Source: an uncultured Collinsella sp.
Lineage (GTDB): Bacteria; Actinomycetota; Coriobacteriia; Coriobacteriales; Coriobacteriaceae
Reading direction: 5' to 3'
Length of the DNA: 10,303 nt
Assembly (NCBI GenBank): GCA_900551195.1
Contig: URVD01000045.1
Location: 1-10,303 of the forward strand
Position 1 is the stretch's first letter. Each line of letters starts with the position of its first letter. Below the pieces are notes generated by a model, which was not told the DNA's origin, ran no database searches, and was given only the letters and a program-made list of their open reading frames with translations. Shown here in pieces: positions 7,910 to 10,303 of the stretch. The translations under genes and the position numbers were made by a program.

Positions 7910-8004
7910 GCCTTGGTGACTAGATGCGAAAGGTCCAAGGCTGCACGAATCGAAGGGACGGCGATAGTTCTATGATTCGTTCCACCTCGCGTGCTCGGTG
8001 GAAC
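7910..8004 (-). promoter_or_regulatory. Structured 5' leader of glgB: three consecutive inverted repeats
   Basis: Reading 5' to 3' on the minus strand: GTTCCACC/GGTGGAAC (8004-7997 with 7986-7979, 8 bp), then ACGAATC/GATTCGT (7980-7974 with 7951-7945, 7 bp), then GCCTTGG/CCAAGGC (7941-7935 with 7916-7910, 7 bp). All three are perfect. The first and second overlap by two bases (7979-7980), so they compete slightly. The set ends about 16 bases before the glgB ATG. The leader from the candidate promoter would be near 190 bases. This suggests a cis-acting RNA or a nested operator array; I do not recognise it as a known riboswitch. Confidence 0.5.
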
Positions 8005-8090
8005 TTTCGGCAGAAACTACGATAACACCTGTACGTTACTTTTATGAACGAAAGAGGGTTTGCGGGGGCGTTTAATCGGTAAGCGCCATG

Positions 8091-8099
8091 TTTATACCA
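8091..8099 (-). promoter_or_regulatory. Candidate extended -10 promoter for the glg operon
   Basis: On the minus strand the sequence reads TGGTATAAA, an extended -10 (TGn followed by TATAAA). The region 17 bases further upstream (around 8114-8119) is a poor -35 but overlaps one of the repeated TGGTAAAAC motifs. Transcription would start near 8084 and give a long glgB leader. This is the best-looking minus-strand promoter in the gap. Confidence 0.4.
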
Positions 8100-8108
8100 C
8101 TTGCAGAA

Positions 8109-8185
8109 TTGACGTGGTAAAACTCTTGACAGTTTTATCAATTAGCGTTTCTAGATTGTTAGGTTGACGTTTGGTAAAACGTTTT
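8109..8185. promoter_or_regulatory. Duplicated operator-like motif in the divergent glgB/HAD control region
   Basis: TTGACG then TGGTAAAAC occurs at 8109-8123 and again at 8164-8180 (two extra bases between the parts in the second copy), 57 bases apart. The first copy begins an inverted repeat, TAAAACT (8118-8124), CTTGAC, AGTTTTA (8131-8137). The second ends in the 10-bp palindrome AAAACGTTTT (8176-8185), whose central CG resembles LacI-family operators such as those of MalR. The sites lie between the glg promoter candidate and the HAD gene, so one regulator could control both directions. Plus-strand -35-like hexamers are present (TTGACA at 8126), but no well-spaced -10. Confidence 0.45.
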
Positions 8186-8224
8186 TAGCAGGTTGTTTAC
8201 CCTTTGACATCGAAAGGCTCGTAT

Positions 8225-8914
8225 ATGGACCACATCGCCGCCTCAAGTGTCGCTTTTATTTTCGATTGCGACGGCACACTGGTTAACAGCACCCCCGTTT
8301 GGGTTTATTCTCAGCCCGAGTTATTGCACCGCCACGGAGTTGACGTGACGGTCGAGGATTTTGCCCAGTTTGAGCATTTGTCGCTCGAGGACGAGTGCCA
8401 GGCCTACCACGACACCTGGGGCATTGGTACGAATGGCGAGGAGCTGTATCGCGAGCTGAGCAATATTCTGATTGATGGGTACTCCAAGGTGCCGCCGCGC
8501 GAGGGGCTCCTGGCTTTTTTGGAGCAGGCGAAGGCGGCCGGCGTTGCCATGTGCGTTGCTACGTCCACGCCGACCGAACTGGTGCAGTCCGCGCTCGCTG
8601 GTGCCGGGCTCGACGCGTACATGGAGTTTGTGACCACCACGGGTGAGGCGGGACGTTCCAAGCAGTTCCCCGATGTGTACGAGCTGGCGCTGCGCCGCCT
8701 GGAGGAGCGCCATGGGCACAAGTTTGCGCGCGCTTGGGTGTTTGAGGACGCTGTCTTTGGCCTTAAGAGCTCTGGGGTCGCTGGCTTTAAGCGTGTGGGT
8801 ATTTATGACCCGCACGGCCGCATGAAGCGCGACGATGTGCGCGCCAACTGCGATATCTTTATCGACAGCTACGAGGACCTGTACCTGGTCAGCGTTCTTG
8901 AGTTTGAGGGCTAG
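8225..8914 (+). CDS. HAD-superfamily hydrolase, beta-phosphoglucomutase/phosphatase-like
   Basis: A 229-residue haloacid-dehalogenase phosphatase of subfamily IA. The N-terminal motif FDCDGTLVNS carries nucleophile Asp14 and Asp16. A helical cap follows (about residues 22-90), then motif II VATSTP (111-116), a motif III Lys near residue 146 (GRSKQFPD), and motif IV FEDAVFGLKSSG with Glu174/Asp175. This is the complete catalytic set for phosphomonoester hydrolysis or phosphoglucomutase-type transfer; the substrate cannot be read from sequence. The ATG at 8225-8227 is preferred because AAAGG lies seven bases before it; an upstream TTG at 8204 has no such site. It is divergent from glgB, so a sugar-phosphate substrate is tempting, but it is followed after 9 bases by thiN, so a thiamine-phosphate or other phosphatase role is equally possible. 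Both ideas are inference. Confidence 0.9.
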   Translation: MDHIAASSVAFIFDCDGTLVNSTPVWVYSQPELLHRHGVDVTVEDFAQFEHLSLEDECQAYHDTWGIGTNGEELYRELSNILIDGYSKVPPREGLLAFLEQAKAAGVAMCVATSTPTELVQSALAGAGLDAYMEFVTTTGEAGRSKQFPDVYELALRRLEERHGHKFARAWVFEDAVFGLKSSGVAGFKRVGIYDPHGRMKRDDVRANCDIFIDSYEDLYLVSVLEFEG

Positions 8915-8923
8915 GCGAGGGCT

Positions 8924-9565
8924 GTGGCTTGCAAGGTATTAGTGGTCTGCGGCTCGCTCGTGGTGGTGAGCGCGGATCTGTTGCGTAGGCTAGCAGGGGA
9001 GTGCGACCACGTCGTCGCCGTGGACCGCGGACTCGACGCGCTGCTGGGCGCGGGACTGGGCTGCGATGTGTATGTGGGGGACGCCGACACGGTGAGCGAC
9101 GCGTGTCGTGCGTTGGTCGATGCCGCCGAAGCCTTTGAAGTAGAACGCCACGACCCGTATAAGGACTATACCGATCTGGCGCTGGCGCTCGATTCCGTCC
9201 GTCGTCGCTGGCCGGGTGCCGAAGTAGTTGCGACCTGCGCCACCGGCGGCCGTCCTGATATGGCGCTTTCCGTACTGGGCCTGCTCGCGGGCTACGAGGA
9301 TGCCCCTGTCTGGATTGCCGAGGACAGGGCGGTCGCCCGCATCCTTCGCGCAGGCGAATCGTGGACCATCGAAGGCGCCGAAGGCAAGACGTTCTCCATC
9401 ATCGCCATTGCCCCCAACACCGTGGTAAGCGAACACGGCCTAGAATGGGAACTAAATCACGCCCCGCTGGGTTTGTTGGCCGACACCGGCATCAGCAACG
9501 TCGTCAGGTCAACAGCCACGATCCAAGTCCATACCGGCACCGCCATCGCTTACCTATATCAATAG
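8924..9565 (+). CDS. thiN: Thiamine pyrophosphokinase (thiamine diphosphokinase)
   Basis: Transfers pyrophosphate from ATP to thiamine to make thiamine pyrophosphate. It has 213 residues, a normal length. The family pattern is visible in order: AVDRGLDALL (32-41), VGDADTVS (51-58, usual GDFDS), KDYTDLALAL (80-89, usual DKDxTDxxxAL), ATGGRPDMAL (106-115, usual GATGGRxDH), and the C-terminal thiamine-binding segment GLEWELNHAPL then GISN. Two family positions differ: the Phe/Ser of GDFDS are Ala/Thr, and the His after GGRxD is Met. The acidic ligands are kept, so activity is likely. The start is a GTG at 8924-8926 preceded by GCGAGGG. It probably forms a two-gene operon with the HAD gene, 9 bases upstream. 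No TPP riboswitch is seen in the visible upstream region. Confidence 0.88.
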   Translation: MACKVLVVCGSLVVVSADLLRRLAGECDHVVAVDRGLDALLGAGLGCDVYVGDADTVSDACRALVDAAEAFEVERHDPYKDYTDLALALDSVRRRWPGAEVVATCATGGRPDMALSVLGLLAGYEDAPVWIAEDRAVARILRAGESWTIEGAEGKTFSIIAIAPNTVVSEHGLEWELNHAPLGLLADTGISNVVRSTATIQVHTGTAIAYLYQ

Positions 9566-9593
9566 GCATTTAGAATCTGACCCAAAAAAGTCC

Positions 9594-9622
9594 TTGCACG
9601 CCGCGCCAACTTCCCCTATAGT
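9594..9622 (+). promoter_or_regulatory. Sigma70-type promoter of tRNA-Ala
   Basis: TTGCAC (9594-9599), a 17-base spacer, and TATAGT (9617-9622), placing transcription start near 9629, just before the tRNA at 9636. This is the clearest housekeeping promoter in the window. Confidence 0.75.
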
Positions 9623-9635
9623 ATCTCCTCGTCAC

Positions 9636-9708
9636 GGGGGCGTAGCTCAGCTGGGAGAGCGCTTGACTGGCAGTCAAGAGGTCAGGGGTTCGATCCCCCT
9701 CGTCTCCA
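9636..9708 (+). tRNA. tRNA-Ala, anticodon GGC
   Basis: A complete 73-base cloverleaf. The acceptor stem GGGGGCG (9636-9642) pairs with CGTCTCC (9701-9707), with a G3.U70 wobble, the alanine identity element. The D arm is GCTC/GAGC. The anticodon stem CTTGA/TCAAG encloses the loop CTGGCAG with anticodon GGC at 9669-9671. The T arm AGGGG/CCCCT has the loop TTCGATC. The discriminator is A at 9708, followed by CCC, so the terminal CCA is not fully encoded and must be completed after transcription. It reads GCC and GCU alanine codons, important in a GC-rich genome. Confidence 0.97.
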
Positions 9709-9724
9709 CCCGAGCATTGAATGA

Positions 9725-9752
9725 GGCTCCAACGCAAGTTGGGGCCTTTTTT
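9725..9752 (+). terminator. Intrinsic terminator of tRNA-Ala
   Basis: GGCTCCAAC (9725-9733) pairs with GTTGGGGCC (9738-9746) through nine pairs including one T.G, with a GCAA tetraloop, followed by six T (9747-9752) and more T-rich sequence. It lies 17 bases after the tRNA. Confidence 0.9.
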
Positions 9753-9884
9753 CATTTTGATTGGCCAATAATATGCTTTTGCCCAGTGGCTGCTTGGCGA
9801 AAATCTATCCTAAATTGCAAAGAGGAATGATTAAAAGTGTTTCACGTCTATGTAGGGAAAAATTTAGTATCACCGTAATGTAAA

Positions 9885-9909
9885 GAGGCCGGGCAGCATG
9901 CCCGGCCTC
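9885..9909 (-). terminator. Minus-strand terminator-like hairpin after a tRNA 3' end
   Basis: GAGGCCGGGC (9885-9894) is perfectly complementary to GCCCGGCCTC (9900-9909) around the five-base loop AGCAT. On the minus strand the stem is followed by TTTACATT, a short U-rich stretch. It sits 9 bases beyond the CCA end of the tRNA fragment at 9919-9966 and is best read as the original terminator of that tRNA gene. The 9753-9884 stretch to its left is AT-rich with no gene that I can support. Confidence 0.65.
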
Positions 9910-9918
9910 GAACGATTC

Positions 9919-9966
9919 TGGTGGGCCCTCCGGGATTCGAACCCAGAACCCAGGGATTATGAGTCC
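9919..9966 (-). pseudogene. 3' half of a tRNA (CAU anticodon); candidate integration site
   Basis: Read on the minus strand this is the 3' part of a tRNA: anticodon loop CTCATAA (9963-9957) with anticodon CAT, stem TCCCT, a variable loop, T arm CTGGG/CCCGG with the loop TTCGAAT, acceptor strand AGGGCCC, discriminator A and an encoded CCA (9921-9919). The 5' half is absent: no D arm or matching GGGCCCT lies upstream, and only about three bases (GGA) of the 5' anticodon stem remain. The CAU anticodon means tRNA-Met or the lysidine-modified tRNA-Ile2; the acceptor sequence slightly favours Ile2 by resemblance to E. coli. Such 3' halves are the usual footprint of tyrosine-recombinase integration. 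The adjoining terminator on the left indicates that the left side is the chromosome. Confidence 0.75.
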
Positions 9967-10010
9967 ATTATTAAAACCGAATTTAAGTGCAGAAATAATA
10001 CTAATAGTGT

Positions 10011-10040
10011 GGATAGAAGCGGATAGCGGTTTTGACTATC
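10011..10040. repeat. Phased GGATAG repeats with an inverted copy
   Basis: GGATAG occurs at 10011-10016 and 10021-10026, exactly 10 bases apart, and an inverted CTATC is at 10036-10040; TATCC follows at 10049-10053. Helical phasing within 60 bases of the tRNA fragment fits integrase arm-type or excisionase sites, but the motifs are short and could be chance. Confidence 0.35.
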
Positions 10041-10151
10041 GTTAGTTTTATCCGGTGCAGTCAATTTATGCTCTACTGCGACCTGCTTTATCTACCGGGA
10101 TGGGTTCTACCCGGTTTCATTTGCTGTTTGAATACCACCAAAGGAGGTATA

Positions 10152-10283
10152 ATGGTGTTAACGACGGAGGGCAAGAGGCCAACCGCGCCCCAAGTGATGG
10201 GAGATAGAAATGCAGATCACCAAGCTCGCCAACTAAACGGTCACCACGAGCATCAATCAGACTTTCGCAATCGAAATCAATGA
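10152..10283 (+). CDS. Small ORF, 43 residues, behind a consensus ribosome binding site
   Basis: The ATG at 10152-10154 follows AAAGGAGGT, a full consensus ribosome binding site, at short spacing (about four bases). The 43-residue product begins MVLTTEGKRPTAP and is hydrophilic, rich in Asn, Gln, His and Arg, with no membrane segment and no family I recognise. The second half is of odd composition and overlaps another start at 10210 in a different frame, so the frame may serve as a leader peptide or translational coupler for the next gene rather than a functional protein. The ribosome binding site lies in the 3' arm of a near-perfect hairpin (10132-10150). Confidence 0.35.
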   Translation: MVLTTEGKRPTAPQVMGDRNADHQARQLNGHHEHQSDFRNRNQ

Positions 10284-10303
10284 GAATCGCAACGATGACG
10301 GTC
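10210..10303 (+). pseudogene. Possible element gene start interrupted by TAA at codon 9
   Basis: The ATG at 10210-10212 has GGGAG six bases upstream. The frame reads MQITKLAN, then TAA (10234-10236), and then stays open for 22 codons to the window edge with protein-like composition (TVTTSINQTFAIEINEN). No alternative ATG, GTG or TTG occurs after the stop. It may be a gene with a nonsense mutation (CAA or AAA to TAA is one change), a genuine eight-residue peptide, or chance. No family is recognised. It is cut by the right window edge. Confidence 0.3.

Larger units (their letters stand above)
9967..10303. mobile_element. Probable end of an integrated element (runs off right edge)
   Basis: Immediately beyond the tRNA 3' half the DNA becomes more AT-rich than the glg and thiN genes. 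For about 185 bases it holds no gene, only short repeats (GGATAG at 10011 and 10021) and a small hairpin (ACCGGG/CCCGGT at 10094-10099 and 10110-10115). A strong ribosome binding site and small reading frames follow. No integrase, relaxase or phage structural gene is in view, so whether it is a prophage, an integrative conjugative element or a smaller island cannot be said. The inference rests on the att-like tRNA fragment. Confidence 0.5.

Noticed and set aside
7920..8141. A minus-strand 73-codon ORF in the glgB leader
   Set aside because: It uses a TTG start upstream of the candidate promoter, has no ribosome binding site, and is Arg/Lys/Phe-rich without motifs; the structured-leader reading explains the region better.
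8126..8157. TTGACA (8126) with TAGATT (8152) as a promoter for the HAD gene
   Set aside because: The spacer is 20 bases and the -10 is weak; the TTGACA also sits inside an inverted repeat. A promoter for the HAD gene must exist, but I cannot place it.
9570..9755. A minus-strand ORF over the tRNA-Ala with the text GDEGDRTPDLLTASQALSQL
   Set aside because: This is the well-known spurious protein obtained by translating the opposite strand of a tRNA gene and its surroundings.
9594..9830. A plus-strand ORF crossing tRNA-Ala and its terminator (GGVAQLGERLTGSQEVRGS)
   Set aside because: It is a translation of the tRNA itself, another classic false call.
9753..9884. AT-rich gap between the tRNA-Ala terminator and the minus-strand hairpin, including TTGGCCAA near 9761
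   Set aside because: Only a short palindrome and no ORF or RNA gene that can be supported.
10094..10115. ACCGGG/CCCGGT hairpin as a terminator
   Set aside because: Only six pairs with a ten-base loop and followed by TTTCATT; too weak to call, and no gene ends just before it.

Overview
The window is GC-rich chromosomal DNA carrying a glycogen-metabolism operon. The GlgC/GlgD pair, GC bias and protein style suggest a gut actinobacterium of the class Coriobacteriia, Collinsella-like. That placement is inferred from protein character, not from a search.

Positions 1-7893, all on the minus strand and transcribed right to left, read glgB (branching enzyme), glgP (phosphorylase), glgC (ADP-glucose pyrophosphorylase), glgD (degenerate GlgC paralogue) and glgA (glycogen synthase, cut by the left edge). 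GlgC/GlgD make ADP-glucose, GlgA polymerises it, GlgB adds branches and GlgP releases glucose-1-phosphate. glgC and glgD are separated by 4 bases. The other junctions are 90-110 bases long and each holds an inverted repeat. GlgB is the most unusual protein: it has Lys/Ala-rich tails at both ends and lacks one of the seven invariant residues of branching enzymes.

Positions 7894-8224 form a divergent control region. It holds a long leader of glgB with three consecutive perfect inverted repeats, a candidate extended -10 promoter, and a motif (TTGACG followed by TGGTAAAAC) present twice, each copy tied to a palindrome.

Positions 8225-9565, on the plus strand, hold a HAD-superfamily phosphatase and a thiamine pyrophosphokinase (thiN) 9 bases apart. 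Positions 9594-9752 are a complete tRNA-Ala(GGC) unit with promoter, gene and terminator.

From about 9885 the character changes. A minus-strand terminator hairpin is followed by the 3' half only of a tRNA with a CAU anticodon, and then by more AT-rich DNA with short phased repeats and at least one small reading frame behind a strong, possibly hairpin-masked ribosome binding site. I read 9919-9966 as one attachment site of an integrated element lying to the right and running off the window. No integrase or complete element gene is visible, so its nature is unknown. I see no clear evidence of a wholly new system here. The best leads are the GlgB tails and active-site change, the structured glgB leader, and the element border.
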